This document shows, one piece after another, positions 26,728-35,909 of a stretch of 64,000 nucleotides of DNA. The notes beneath the pieces were generated by a model, which saw only the letters and a list, made by a program, of their open reading frames with translations, searched no databases and had not been told where the DNA came from. Both the position numbers and the translations under genes were made by a program. This DNA is from Desulfobacteraceae bacterium (lineage in GTDB: Bacteria > Desulfobacterota > Desulfobacteria > Desulfobacterales > Desulfobacteraceae): assembly GCA_024225635.1 (NCBI GenBank), contig JAAEMK010000472.1:1-64000 (forward strand). Direction: 5' to 3'. The first letter of the stretch is position 1, and each line of letters opens with the position of its first letter.

Positions 26728-27186
26728 TTAAAACTCTTCATCAATGTCAAGGATGATTTCCTGAATTTCATCAATGGATTCCGCTTTGATCAGGCTCTCT
26801 TTAAAGTGTTCCTTTTTGAGAAGCTTTGAAATCTGCGCCAGAACCTTGAGATGGCTTCCCGTAGAATTCTCAGGCGTGATCAACAGGAAAAATATATGGA
26901 CTGGTTTGTCGTCCAGGGAGTCAAATTCGACTCCCTGGCGGCTCAATCCAAAACCGACAACAATGGAGTGGATGGAGGCGAGTTTTCCGTGGGGAATACC
27001 GATCCCGCCTCCAATTCCGGTGCTGCCGAGTTGTTCCCTTTCCAGAAGAACCCTGACGATCTCATCGCTTCCGGTCTGAGCCAGGGGGGCGACCGATGCC
27101 GCCAGTTCTTCCAACACTCCTTTTTTATCTGTTGAGGAAAGGTTCGGGATGATCGCATCCCTGGGTAAAATGTCTGATAGTTTCAT
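26728..27186 (-). CDS. ptsN: PTS nitrogen-regulatory EIIA (PtsN)
   Basis: 152 aa. Phosphorylatable His lies in GIGIPHGKLASI; FLLITPENSTGSHLKVLAQIS is typical of the family. It is a signalling rather than sugar-transport protein, linked to nitrogen and potassium balance in enterobacteria. Its location between hpf and rapZ in the rpoN cluster supports the Ntr type over fructose EIIA. Confidence 0.95.
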   Translation of the reverse strand: MKLSDILPRDAIIPNLSSTDKKGVLEELAASVAPLAQTGSDEIVRVLLEREQLGSTGIGGGIGIPHGKLASIHSIVVGFGLSRQGVEFDSLDDKPVHIFFLLITPENSTGSHLKVLAQISKLLKKEHFKESLIKAESIDEIQEIILDIDEEF

Positions 27187-27213
27187 AGAATCCTGGTTCT
27201 TCGTAAATCGTTA

Positions 27214-27750
27214 TCAGCTGGGCTGAATCAGTCCGAGCTTGCCGTCCCTGCGCCTGTAGAGAACGTTGACCCGCTCTGTCCTCGCATTGTTGAATACAAA
27301 AAAGTTGTCCTTCCCGGAGTTGAGTTCCTCCACGGCGTCATCGATGTCGATGGGTTTGACATTGATGGCCTCCATGATTACTTCCGGGCCAGATGAGTGT
27401 TCCGAAGCTTCAGGGGGGGTGAGGGTGATCTCGCTATCCTTGATGCTCGACTTGTCGCCGGACATGTGGCGCCTCACCTTTTCCTTGTTTTTCTTTATCT
27501 GGGCCGCGATCTTGTCCATGAGGGTGTCGATGGAGGAGTACATGTTTTCCGACTCCTCCTTTGCATGGATCTTCAGCCGATCGCAGGTCAGGGTTATTTC
27601 CGCAATGTGTCGAATCTTCTCCACGGACAGCACCACGTTTGCTTCTCCAGGACTTTCCAGCATCTTGTCAAACCGGTCCACCTTTTTCTGTACATAGGAT
27701 TTTAATGCATCAGAGGAATCAAGTCGTTTAAACGTTACGGATGTGTGCAT
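27214..27750 (-). CDS. hpf: Long-form ribosome hibernation promoting factor
   Basis: 178 aa from ATG at 27750, chosen because GGGAGG lies just upstream; the open frame extends 23 codons further without a ribosome site. N-terminal S30AE domain (TFKRLDSSDALKSYVQKKVDRFDKML), linker rich in Ser/Glu/Pro, and a C-terminal dimerisation domain (IDIDDAVEELNSGKDNFFVF, NVLYRRRDGKLGLIQP). The long form joins two 70S ribosomes into inactive 100S dimers. It follows rpoN by 10 bp. Confidence 0.95.
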   Translation of the reverse strand: MHTSVTFKRLDSSDALKSYVQKKVDRFDKMLESPGEANVVLSVEKIRHIAEITLTCDRLKIHAKEESENMYSSIDTLMDKIAAQIKKNKEKVRRHMSGDKSSIKDSEITLTPPEASEHSSGPEVIMEAINVKPIDIDDAVEELNSGKDNFFVFNNARTERVNVLYRRRDGKLGLIQPS

Positions 27751-27760
27751 AAAAACCTCC

Positions 27761-29200
27761 CTAAAATTGTTTGCGTTTACTGGACGGGAGAATATGGAGC
27801 ATCTCCCTGTATTTGGCAACGGTTCTTCGGGCTATGTTGATGTTGGCCTTTTTAAGAAGCTCTGTAAGTTTTTTGTCGCTGTAGGGATGCTTGGGGTCCT
27901 CGTTGTCAATGATCTGCTTGATTTTATCCTTGACGCTGGCCGAAGCCATGGAATCCCCGTCTGTTCGGGATATGGAGCTGTTGAAAAAATATTTCAGCTC
28001 GAACAGTCCCTGGGGGGTGTAGGCGTACTTGTTGGTGGTGACCCGGCTGATGGTGGATTCGTGCATCTCGATATCTTCGGCAACGTCCCTCAGGATCATG
28101 GGTTTCAGGTGGGTGATTCCCTTGAGGAAGAATTCCCGCTGGAACTTGATGATGCTCTCCATGACCGAGTAGATCGTCTTCTGGCGCTGGTGGATGCTCT
28201 TTATGAGCCAGGAAGCGCTTTGCATTTTTTCGTTGAGATAGGTCTTGGCCTCCTTGGAAATTTCAGTACCGTTGGATACGGCCTCCTTGTAGACCCTGTT
28301 GATCCTGAGCTTGGGCAGGCCGTCGTCGTTCATGACGATCTTGAAATCATCTCCCTCCCGGTATACGTATATGTCCGGAATGATGTAATGGGGCTCTTCC
28401 GTGCTGAACTCACGACCGGGCTTGGGTTCCAGGCATTTGATGATATTGACGGCTGAAACCACATGGTCGATGGAGACTCCCAGATCCTTGGCAATCTTCT
28501 TGTAATTCTTGTTCTCGAGATTTTTTATGTGGTTGGTGATGATCTTCTCGAGCATGGGGTTGTCGATGCCCAGGTGCTGGATCTGTATGAGGAGCGCCTC
28601 CCTGAGATCCCTTGCGCAGACGCCGGGGGGATCAAAGGTATGCATGTTTTTCAGCATGGCCTCCACGGCCTCGACCTCAAATGGGCCGGATTCGGCAATC
28701 TCCTCCACCGTGGCGCACAGGTAGCCGTCAAGGTCCAGGTTGCCGATGACCATGCTTCCGATCTGCTCCTCCTCCCCGGTGGGGCTGCTCATGAGAAGCT
28801 GCCACTGGAGATGGCTCTCCAGGGTCTTCTTGGCCGAGGTAAAAGCCTCGTAGTTGGGAGCTTCCTGGTGATCCCGTTCGGTGTGAACCCGGCCGGTGGA
28901 GTTGTATTCGTTGATGTAGCTCTCCCAGTCGGTGTCCTCGGCTACCTTCTCATCGATGGTGACCTCTTTGACGGTCTCTTCAGCAGCATCGTTCTTTGCT
29001 TCAGCTTCCGGGGCCTCCCCGGGAGCCGCCAGCTCCTGCGCCTTTTCTTCAAGGGCGGGGTTTTCCTCAAGCTCCTGCTGGATCATCCCGGCAAGTTCGA
29101 GGCGGGAGAGTTGAAGAAGTTTAATTGCCTGCTGCAGCTGGGGAGTCATCACCAGCTGCTGGGTCAGGATCAAGTTTTGTTGTAGTCCTAATAAAGCCAT
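27761..29200 (-). CDS. rpoN: RNA polymerase sigma-54 factor
   Basis: 479 aa. Region I is glutamine- and leucine-rich (LGLQQNLILTQQLVMTPQLQQAI), followed by an acidic linker (about 50-110), core-binding region and the RpoN box ARRTVAKYRE near the C-terminus. It recognises -24/-12 promoters and requires an AAA+ activator; the window contains such an activator (38116-39519) and two candidate promoters near pilus genes. Starts 2 bp after lptB. Confidence 0.98.
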   Translation of the reverse strand: MALLGLQQNLILTQQLVMTPQLQQAIKLLQLSRLELAGMIQQELEENPALEEKAQELAAPGEAPEAEAKNDAAEETVKEVTIDEKVAEDTDWESYINEYNSTGRVHTERDHQEAPNYEAFTSAKKTLESHLQWQLLMSSPTGEEEQIGSMVIGNLDLDGYLCATVEEIAESGPFEVEAVEAMLKNMHTFDPPGVCARDLREALLIQIQHLGIDNPMLEKIITNHIKNLENKNYKKIAKDLGVSIDHVVSAVNIIKCLEPKPGREFSTEEPHYIIPDIYVYREGDDFKIVMNDDGLPKLRINRVYKEAVSNGTEISKEAKTYLNEKMQSASWLIKSIHQRQKTIYSVMESIIKFQREFFLKGITHLKPMILRDVAEDIEMHESTISRVTTNKYAYTPQGLFELKYFFNSSISRTDGDSMASASVKDKIKQIIDNEDPKHPYSDKKLTELLKKANINIARRTVAKYREMLHILPSSKRKQF

Positions 29201-29202
29201 AA

Positions 29203-29925
29203 TCAGAGCCTAAATTTCTCTCCAAGATAGATTCTTCTTGCAATTTCGCTTGAAATGATCTTCTCAGGGGGACCCGATTCAATTACGGTTCCCTGATTCA
29301 TGATATATGCGGAATTGCACACACCAAGGGTCTCTCTAACATTGTGGTCGGATATGAGAACTCCGATTCCCCGCTCCGTGAGTTGGGTGATGATTTTCTG
29401 GATATCCGACACGGCCAGGGGGTCGATCCCGGCAAAGGGTTCATCCAGCAGGATGAACTGGGGATCGGTGGCAAGCACCCTTGCAATTTCAAGCCGCCTT
29501 CGTTCTCCTCCGGACAGGACGCTTGCCTTTTGATCCGCAAGGCGTGAGATGCCAAGTTCCTCCATGAGCCGGTCCGCCTTGCCCTTGATGTCGGGGTCAA
29601 CATCCGGGAGGACTTCCAGAACCGCCGTAATATTTTGCCGCACGGTGAGTTTTCTGAAGATGGACGCCTCCTGGGGTAGATACCCAATGCCTTTTCTTGC
29701 CCTCATGTACATTGGATAGTCTGTTATGTCGCTCCGGTCAAGGAAAACCTGACCTTTGTCCGGCTGAATCATGCCCACAGCCATGTAAAAGGTGGTTGTT
29801 TTGCCGGCGCCGTTAGGTCCGAGAAGCCCTGTTACTTCCCCCTGGGTGACAACGATTTCGACACCGTTGACCACCTGCCGGCCATTGTAGACCTTAACCA
29901 GATTTTTCAGAACAAGGCTTGTCAT
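29203..29925 (-). CDS. lptB: LPS export ATPase LptB
   Basis: 240 aa, ABC ATPase that powers LPS extraction with LptFG. Walker A GPNGAGKTT, Q-loop YLPQEASIF, signature LSGGERRRLEIARVL, Walker B FILLDEPFAGIDP, and H-loop SDHNVRET are intact. It overlaps lptA by 4 bp. Confidence 0.97.
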   Translation of the reverse strand: MTSLVLKNLVKVYNGRQVVNGVEIVVTQGEVTGLLGPNGAGKTTTFYMAVGMIQPDKGQVFLDRSDITDYPMYMRARKGIGYLPQEASIFRKLTVRQNITAVLEVLPDVDPDIKGKADRLMEELGISRLADQKASVLSGGERRRLEIARVLATDPQFILLDEPFAGIDPLAVSDIQKIITQLTERGIGVLISDHNVRETLGVCNSAYIMNQGTVIESGPPEKIISSEIARRIYLGEKFRL

Positions 29926-30455
29926 TCGCCCTCTTTTTTTTCTATTCTGTCTTTGGTGTTGAACAGTGCTTCAACGCGCTTTTCCTTTCCGCTTTCCACC
30001 ACGACCCTGCCGTCATTCCTGAACACGGTGATCTTTTTTCCCGTGACAAAACTTTCGCCGGTGATCACCTTGGGGGAACCTCCGGTAAGGATCAGGGTCT
30101 GGTCCGCAGTGGTGAATACAGCCTTTTCCGCATAGGCCTTTCGATCACCCGAGATAAACCTGACGTTGCCCGTGGCAAGTATCTCTTTGATGTTCTGTTC
30201 GTCCTCTTCTTTCAGTTCTTTCTTCTCTTTATCCTTGTATAAGAAAACCTTGATTGAGTCCGCATGGACAACGGAATCCCGGCTGGTCGCCTTGGCGTTG
30301 CCGACAAATTCGACAAAGGCGGCATTCCGTTCTGAAATCATGGTATCAGAAGTCACGTGAAGGCTTCTGTCTTCTGAAACCGCATCCCCTGCGGCCCAAA
30401 GGGCGACAGGGTTAAGGAGTACTGTCCATACCGCTAAAAAAATCAAATGTCTCAC
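29922..30455 (-). CDS. lptA: LPS transport periplasmic protein LptA
   Basis: 177 aa. Signal peptide (MRHLIFLAVWTVLLNPVALWAAG). OstA/LptA repeats follow (DTMISERNAAFVEFVGNAKA, ATGNVRFISGDRKAYAEKAV, FTTADQTLILTGGSPKVI). It forms the periplasmic bridge between LptC and LptD. The start overlaps the 3' end of lptC by 44 bp in another frame. Confidence 0.93.
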   Translation of the reverse strand: MRHLIFLAVWTVLLNPVALWAAGDAVSEDRSLHVTSDTMISERNAAFVEFVGNAKATSRDSVVHADSIKVFLYKDKEKKELKEEDEQNIKEILATGNVRFISGDRKAYAEKAVFTTADQTLILTGGSPKVITGESFVTGKKITVFRNDGRVVVESGKEKRVEALFNTKDRIEKKEGE

Positions 30456-31017
30456 TGAATCTTCCTCTTACGTTTCCTTTGAGCCTGGTGGTGCTCCTGT
30501 TGAGGTCCGTCTCCATCGCATCGGCTTCAAGGAGAGATTCCTTATCCATGATCCTGATATGGACCGTTGAATATAGTATATGTCTTTTCTTCTCATAATG
30601 CAACTCGTCAGTTTCCAGGGTATAGTCTCCATGGGTGACAACGACGTTGTCTGAAAAGCGCATGTCGTGGGTCTTGGTGTCAAGGGCGCCCCTGGCTGAG
30701 GAGAGGTGGACCTTACCTCGGTTCTCCAGGAAGAAGACCACGCTGACATCCTCCAGCAGGGCCCTGTTTTTGTCCTTCAGGAGCTTTGCAGAGGAGGCAT
30801 CCAGGGTCCATTCCCTGATTCCGTTCCTTGTGGAGGTCTGGTGTATGGAGTCCAGCATCAGTGCGGCCTTGGAGTCTATGGAGATTTCCTTGAGCACGAC
30901 TTTCCCCGAGGTGATCTTCTCTTTGTAGTAAAGCGCTCCCAGGCCGAATACTAGGAAAACAAGGAGGAGAATGAAGATGCCTTTTACGGTTCTTGGAACG
31001 GATCGTCCGGATTTCAT
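30412..31017 (-). CDS. lptC: LPS export protein LptC
   Basis: 201 aa. Single N-terminal membrane anchor (IFILLLVFLVFGLGALYY) and a periplasmic LptC/YrbK domain (DVSVVFFLENRGKVHLSSARG, LDTKTHDMRFSDNVVVTHGD). It passes LPS from LptBFG to LptA. It overlaps kdsC by 4 bp and lptA by 44 bp. Confidence 0.9.
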   Translation of the reverse strand: MKSGRSVPRTVKGIFILLLVFLVFGLGALYYKEKITSGKVVLKEISIDSKAALMLDSIHQTSTRNGIREWTLDASSAKLLKDKNRALLEDVSVVFFLENRGKVHLSSARGALDTKTHDMRFSDNVVVTHGDYTLETDELHYEKKRHILYSTVHIRIMDKESLLEADAMETDLNRSTTRLKGNVRGRFSETFDFFSGMDSTP

Positions 31018-31547
31018 TGGGAAAACCTGGTCACAATGCCGTCCCAGAGCCCCTTGGCCTTGAGGACATCTTCACATATCTTACGGACAGCACCCTCTCC
31101 GCCCCGCTGGGGGGTGATGATCAGGGAGGCTTGTTTGACCTCCGGGGAGGCGTCGGCAACGGTAATGGCGAGCCCCACCCGCTTCATGACGCAGAGGTCG
31201 GGAAGGTCGTCTCCCGCAAAAGCGGTTTCCCCGGCCGTTACCCCGGTCTGCGCAAGGATGGTTTCAAGGGCGGATACCTTATCCTTGATACCGTCAAAGA
31301 GAAGGTCGATGCCAAGGTTGTCGCACCTTGCCATAAGGGCCTTGGAGCTCCGGCCTGTGATGATCCCTACCCGGACGCCCGCATCCATGAGCAGCCGCAG
31401 TCCGAGGCCGTCCTTTACGCTGAAGCTCTTTATCTCGTCCCCCTGGTCGGTGTAGGTGATGGTGCCGCTGGTAAGGACACCGTCCACATCAAGGAGGAGG
31501 AGCTTGAGGGTGCTTAATTTTTCCTGAACTTCGGTTGAATGGGTCAT
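31014..31547 (-). CDS. kdsC: KDO 8-phosphate phosphatase KdsC
   Basis: 177 aa HAD phosphatase releasing phosphate from KDO 8-phosphate. HAD motif [13 protein letters not shown], motif II IITGRSS, and motif [12 protein letters not shown]. Length matches the tetrameric C0-type KdsC. It overlaps kdsA and lptC by 4 bp each. Confidence 0.96.
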   Translation of the reverse strand: MTHSTEVQEKLSTLKLLLLDVDGVLTSGTITYTDQGDEIKSFSVKDGLGLRLLMDAGVRVGIITGRSSKALMARCDNLGIDLLFDGIKDKVSALETILAQTGVTAGETAFAGDDLPDLCVMKRVGLAITVADASPEVKQASLIITPQRGGEGAVRKICEDVLKAKGLWDGIVTRFSQ

Positions 31548-32365
31548 ATGACAGGTACCACGGCCTTCCGGATGGCAAGCAGGGTTTCAAGGAACGGTTT
31601 CATCTCGGCCAGGGGCAGGGAATTGGGGCCGTCGCACAGGGCCTTGTCCGGATCGGGGTGGGTCTCGATGAAGAGCCCGTCCGCTCCTGCCGCAATGGCC
31701 GCCCTTGCCAGGGTCGGTGCGAATTTCCGCTCGCCTGCCGAGGATTTGCCTGCCCCGCCGGGGAGCTGTACGCTGTGGGTTGCGTCAAAGACAACGGGGA
31801 CGCCTAAGCTTCGTATGATATCGATGCCCCTGAAATCGACCACAAGGTTGTTGTAGCCAAAGGTGGTACCCCTTTCGGTGATGCTGACCTGGGTGCATCC
31901 CGAAACCGTTGCCTTTTTGATGATGTTGCCGCACTCAAGGGGGGCAAGGAACTGTCCCTTTTTGATGTTCAGCGGCTTGCCGGTTGCCGCGGCGGCGGAT
32001 ATCAGGTCTGTCTGCCGGCACAAAAATGCCGGAATCTGGAGGATGTCAAGCACCTTTGCAGCGGGTTCGGCCTGTTCGGGTGAATGGATGTCTGAAATGA
32101 CCTTTACGCCAAGCTCTTTCTTGATCCGGGCGAGGATTTCCAGGCCCCGTTCAAATCCCGGCCCCCTGAACGAGTCCACCGAACTGCGGTTGGCCTTGTC
32201 AAAGGAGGACTTGAACACAAAAGGGATCTCAAGCTCTTCACAGACGGTTTTCAGGTGGTTTGCCGTGGTGAATGTTGTTTCGTAGTCCTCGATGACGCAG
32301 GGGCCTGCGATGAGAAGAAACGAGTTGTTGGTGCACGGCGCGATGGTGGAAAAGTAGTTGTTCAT
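31544..32365 (-). CDS. kdsA: KDO 8-phosphate synthase KdsA
   Basis: 273 aa from ATG at 32365 (a TTG one codon earlier is also possible). Condenses PEP with arabinose 5-phosphate. Motifs [53 protein letters not shown] and IETHPDPD are present. FLCRQTD carries the Cys that marks metal-binding class II enzymes. First gene of the long kds-lpt-rpoN operon; GGAGTG lies upstream. Confidence 0.96.
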   Translation of the reverse strand: MNNYFSTIAPCTNNSFLLIAGPCVIEDYETTFTTANHLKTVCEELEIPFVFKSSFDKANRSSVDSFRGPGFERGLEILARIKKELGVKVISDIHSPEQAEPAAKVLDILQIPAFLCRQTDLISAAAATGKPLNIKKGQFLAPLECGNIIKKATVSGCTQVSITERGTTFGYNNLVVDFRGIDIIRSLGVPVVFDATHSVQLPGGAGKSSAGERKFAPTLARAAIAAGADGLFIETHPDPDKALCDGPNSLPLAEMKPFLETLLAIRKAVVPVI

Positions 32366-32616
32366 CAAAAAAACACTCCATGGTTAATCCTGTACTATGC
32401 CGGGGTTCGATGGTGACGTCGGACGTTTCCGGCAGGGACTGCCGGAGTGGTCAGGTTCGCATCCCGACCCGGGGAACTATTCTTTAAGGCTATCTTTTGA
32501 CGGTTGAAAAGTCAAGAATGGAAAATGCCTTGATAACTTGGTCTATTGCTGGTATTTTGGCGGCACTTTTTTATTAAAAAATTTAAGATTCTCCTTAAAA
32601 AATATAGGTGCCATGC

Positions 32617-33996
32617 GTGAAGAAGCTAATTGTATTTCTTTTTGTCCTGATTGTTGTTCTGCCCCTGGGGTGGTTTCTTGCAAATGAATTTGAAGGAAAG
32701 CAACCCGTTCTTTCCGTGAAACTTCCTTCTCTCTACCTCAACCGCTCCTACGAGATGTCCCTCAAAGCCACGGATCAGGGGACCGGCCTTCGCTCCATCC
32801 GGGTTTCCATTGTCCAGGCCGGCAAGGAGAAGGTCCTCCTTGATAAAAAATTTCAGCGCCTGGGCTACCGGGATTTTTTCTTCGGCTCCCAGGTCCATGA
32901 CGAGAGCTTTGAGATTCCCGTGGAATCCTGGAAATACGGTATGCAGGACGGTGAAGCCTTTTTGAAAATTTCCGCTGCGGACTACTCATGGCGGGGATGG
33001 AACCGGGGCAACGCCGTGGCCGTGGAAAAAAAGGTGATCATCGACACCAAAGCTCCCCAGATCGAGATCCTTACCAACAGGCATAACGTGACCCGGGGAG
33101 GCGCGGCCCTTGTCATTTACCGCCTTTATGAAGACGGCATTACAAGCGGGGTCCAGGTGGGGCCCAATTTTTTTCCCGGATACTCCGGAATGTTCAAGGA
33201 CAAAAACGTCTTTGCCGCCTTTTTTGCCTTGAGCTACGAGCAGGGGCCGGGGGTAGACATGGTTGTCAAGGCCGAAGATCCCGCCGGAAATGTTTCCAAG
33301 CGGGGTTTCTATCACTATATCCGGGACCGGAAGTTCAAGAACGATGTCATCAATCTGCCGGACAGCTTCCTGAACGGGAAAATACCTGAATTTAACGTGA
33401 ATAATCCCGGTGGCGACATCCTGGCCGCCGAGAATCCCATGCTGGCCAAGTTCATCCATATCAACCGCAAGGTGAGAAAAGAGAATATCAAAAAGGTCCT
33501 CGAGGGGGTAAAGTTCACCGACAATGAGATGATGTGGAAGGGAGGCTTCCTGAGACTGCCGGGCTCTGCCAACCGGGCCGGGTTTGCGGATCACAGGATC
33601 TATAAATACAAGGGCAGGGAGGTTGACCGCCAGGTTCATATGGGCATCGACCTTGCGTCCATATCCCGGGCGCCCGTTCCCGCTTCCAACCGGGGAAGGG
33701 TTCTTTCCACGGGGCATGTGGGTATCTTCGGCAACACCGTGATCCTCGATCACGGGTTCGGACTTACAACCCTTTACGCCCACATGAGTTCCATCTCCGT
33801 CACCAAGGGCGATATGGTTGAGAAGGGCGACATCATCGGAAAAACCGGGGCCACCGGACTTGCTGCCGGTGATCACCTGCACTTCGGCGTTGCCGTGAAC
33901 AACGTCTTTGTAAACCCCGTGGAGTGGTGGGACCGGAACTGGATCAAGAACAACATCCTTCACAACATAACCGAGGTTGAAGCTGCGTTGAAATAG
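32617..33996 (+). CDS. M23-family peptidoglycan endopeptidase, membrane anchored
   Basis: 459 aa from GTG at 32617, chosen for the AGGTG seven bases upstream; a GTG three codons earlier is less well placed. N-terminal hydrophobic anchor (LIVFLFVLIVVLPLGWFLA). About 300 residues of beta-rich sequence follow, then a LytM domain with all zinc and catalytic residues: HMGIDLAS, LYAHMSS and DHLHFGV. It probably cuts cross-links in peptidoglycan in the periplasm. It is divergent from kdsA across 251 bp. Confidence 0.9.
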   Translation: MKKLIVFLFVLIVVLPLGWFLANEFEGKQPVLSVKLPSLYLNRSYEMSLKATDQGTGLRSIRVSIVQAGKEKVLLDKKFQRLGYRDFFFGSQVHDESFEIPVESWKYGMQDGEAFLKISAADYSWRGWNRGNAVAVEKKVIIDTKAPQIEILTNRHNVTRGGAALVIYRLYEDGITSGVQVGPNFFPGYSGMFKDKNVFAAFFALSYEQGPGVDMVVKAEDPAGNVSKRGFYHYIRDRKFKNDVINLPDSFLNGKIPEFNVNNPGGDILAAENPMLAKFIHINRKVRKENIKKVLEGVKFTDNEMMWKGGFLRLPGSANRAGFADHRIYKYKGREVDRQVHMGIDLASISRAPVPASNRGRVLSTGHVGIFGNTVILDHGFGLTTLYAHMSSISVTKGDMVEKGDIIGKTGATGLAAGDHLHFGVAVNNVFVNPVEWWDRNWIKNNILHNITEVEAALK

Positions 33997-34036
33997 ACGG
34001 TCAACAAAATATTATATTTAAATTTAAAGGCATGAA

Positions 34037-35197
34037 ATGGGCGATCACAAGATAAACAAGACCTATCAAGAGATCAATGAGCGGATCAGGAACGGCAAGG
34101 CCGTCGTTGTAACGGCCGAAGAGATCATCGACATCGTAAGGGAAGAGGGCCCTGTTGAGGCGGCAAGATCCGTGGATGTTGTCACCACGGGAACCTTTGC
34201 TCCCATGTGCTCCTCCGGAGCCTTCATCAACATCGGCCAGTCAAAGCCTCTCATCCGGACCACCGAGACCTGGTTCAACAACGTGCCTGCCTATTCGGGT
34301 GTGGCGGCGGTGGACTGTTTCCTGGGCGCCACCCAGACAGTTGAGGACGATCCTTTAAACAAGCTTCACCCCGGTGAGTTCAATTACGGCGGCGGCCACG
34401 TGATCCAGGACCTCGTGGCCGGGAAAGAGATAGAGCTTGTGGCAAAGAGCTACGGCACCGACTGCTATCCCAACCGAAAGATCGAAAAGACCGTCACCCT
34501 CAAGGATCTTCCCAGCGCAACCCTGTGCAACCCCAGGAACGGCTACCAGAATTACAATTGCGCCATCAACCGGTCCGACAAGATCAAGTACACCTACATG
34601 GGAACCCTGAAACCCGACATGGCCACTGCCAGTTACTCCACCTCGGGGGCGCTGAGCCCGCTCTTCAACGATCCCTATCTCAAGACCATCGGCCTTGGCA
34701 CACGGATCTTCCTTGGCGGGGCCCAAGGGTATGTCACCTGGCAGGGCACCCAGCACAAGACCGCGGTGGATCGAACCCCCAACGGTGTTCCGTTGACCCC
34801 CGCCGGCACCCTGTTCGTGATGGGAGACCTCAAGCAGATGTCACCGGAGTGGCTGGTCGGCCAGAGCATCCGGGGCTACGGCTGCTCCCTTTCCGTGGGA
34901 CTTGGCATCCCCATTCCCATCCTGAACGAGGAGATGGTAAAATACACCGCCGTATCCGACGAAGAGATCTTCACCCAGGTGGTGGATTACGGCCATGACT
35001 ATCCCCAGGCCATCTCAAAGAGTTACGGCCAGGTCAGCTATGGGGAGCTCAAGAGCGGAACCATCATGATCCAGGGACGGGAAATCCAGACCGTGCCCCT
35101 GTCGAGCATGGTCAGGGCAAGGAAGATCGCGGGTCTCCTGAAGCGTTCCATCGAGAAGGGCGAGTTTCTCCTTGGCGAACCCCAGCATCTGTTTTAA
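34037..35197 (+). CDS. HcyBio (DUF39) homocysteine biosynthesis protein
   Basis: 386 aa, PF01837-type. In methanogens and Desulfovibrio-like bacteria this family takes part in sulfide incorporation into aspartate semialdehyde to give homocysteine. Conserved cysteines are visible at Cys58 (FAPMCSSGAFINIG) and Cys143 (YGTDCYPNRKIEK). LGTRIFLGGAQGYVTWQGTQH and TPAGTLFVMGDLKQM are characteristic. The C-terminus has no CBS or ferredoxin domain; the usual NIL/ferredoxin partner gene is not adjacent. Confidence 0.85.
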   Translation: MGDHKINKTYQEINERIRNGKAVVVTAEEIIDIVREEGPVEAARSVDVVTTGTFAPMCSSGAFINIGQSKPLIRTTETWFNNVPAYSGVAAVDCFLGATQTVEDDPLNKLHPGEFNYGGGHVIQDLVAGKEIELVAKSYGTDCYPNRKIEKTVTLKDLPSATLCNPRNGYQNYNCAINRSDKIKYTYMGTLKPDMATASYSTSGALSPLFNDPYLKTIGLGTRIFLGGAQGYVTWQGTQHKTAVDRTPNGVPLTPAGTLFVMGDLKQMSPEWLVGQSIRGYGCSLSVGLGIPIPILNEEMVKYTAVSDEEIFTQVVDYGHDYPQAISKSYGQVSYGELKSGTIMIQGREIQTVPLSSMVRARKIAGLLKRSIEKGEFLLGEPQHLF

Positions 35198-35211
35198 TAT
35201 AAATATATCCC

Positions 35212-35856
35212 ATGAAAGAGACTGAAATTGAAATGACTATTGAGAAAAAAAAGAGCAGTTTGCGCGAGAATGTCGAAGCCATCCTCATTGCCGTGGTTCT
35301 GGCTCTGTTCATCCGAACCTTTGTTGTGCAGGCATTTAAAATTCCTTCTGGTTCCATGAAGAATACGCTGCTCATCGGGGATCACATCCTTGTGAACAAG
35401 TTCATCTACGGGGTGAAAATTCCTTTTACCGACGGTAAAAACCTGATCCCCCTCTCAAATCCCGAGCGCAAGGATATTGTTGTTTTCAAATACCCAGAAG
35501 ATCCCAAAAAGGATTTCATCAAGCGGGTGGTGGGTGTTGCCGGAGACAAAATAGAGGTGCGGAACAAAAAACTCTATGTGAACGATATCCTTCAGGAATC
35601 CGAGCCCTATGCCATTCACAAGGATCCCCGCATCATTCCGGCCCAGTTCACCGCCCGGGACAATTTCGGTCCGGTGACCGTTCCCGACCATTCCCTCTTT
35701 GTCATGGGGGACAACCGGGACAACAGCCACGACTCAAGGTTCTGGGGGTTTGTCGATCTGAAGGCCGTCAAGGGTAAGGCGTTTATCATCTACTGGTCCT
35801 GGAACAAAGAGGCGTTCGGGGTCCGGTGGAACAGAATCGGAGATGCGTTGAGATAG
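35212..35856 (+). CDS. lepB: Signal peptidase I
   Basis: 214 aa, inner membrane protease that removes signal peptides. One membrane segment (about 21-40), catalytic Ser48 in KIPSGSMKNTL, catalytic Lys104 in DFIKRVVGV, and the later box GDNRDNSHDSRFWG. No clear ribosome site precedes ATG 35212; ATG 35233 (MTIEKKK) is an alternative start. Lies 14 bp after the HcyBio gene. Confidence 0.95.
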   Translation: MKETEIEMTIEKKKSSLRENVEAILIAVVLALFIRTFVVQAFKIPSGSMKNTLLIGDHILVNKFIYGVKIPFTDGKNLIPLSNPERKDIVVFKYPEDPKKDFIKRVVGVAGDKIEVRNKKLYVNDILQESEPYAIHKDPRIIPAQFTARDNFGPVTVPDHSLFVMGDNRDNSHDSRFWGFVDLKAVKGKAFIIYWSWNKEAFGVRWNRIGDALR

Positions 35857-35909
35857 CCCGGCGGGCAGACAACCCATTTTTTTTAAGACAACAGAATAGG
35901 AATCATCAC

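Noticed and set aside
32427-32450. Hairpin TCCGGCAG-GGA-CTGCCGGA between kdsA and the M23 peptidase gene
   Set aside because: Clear stem but no T-run, no match to a riboswitch I know, and no gene end nearby; not strong enough to assign a function.
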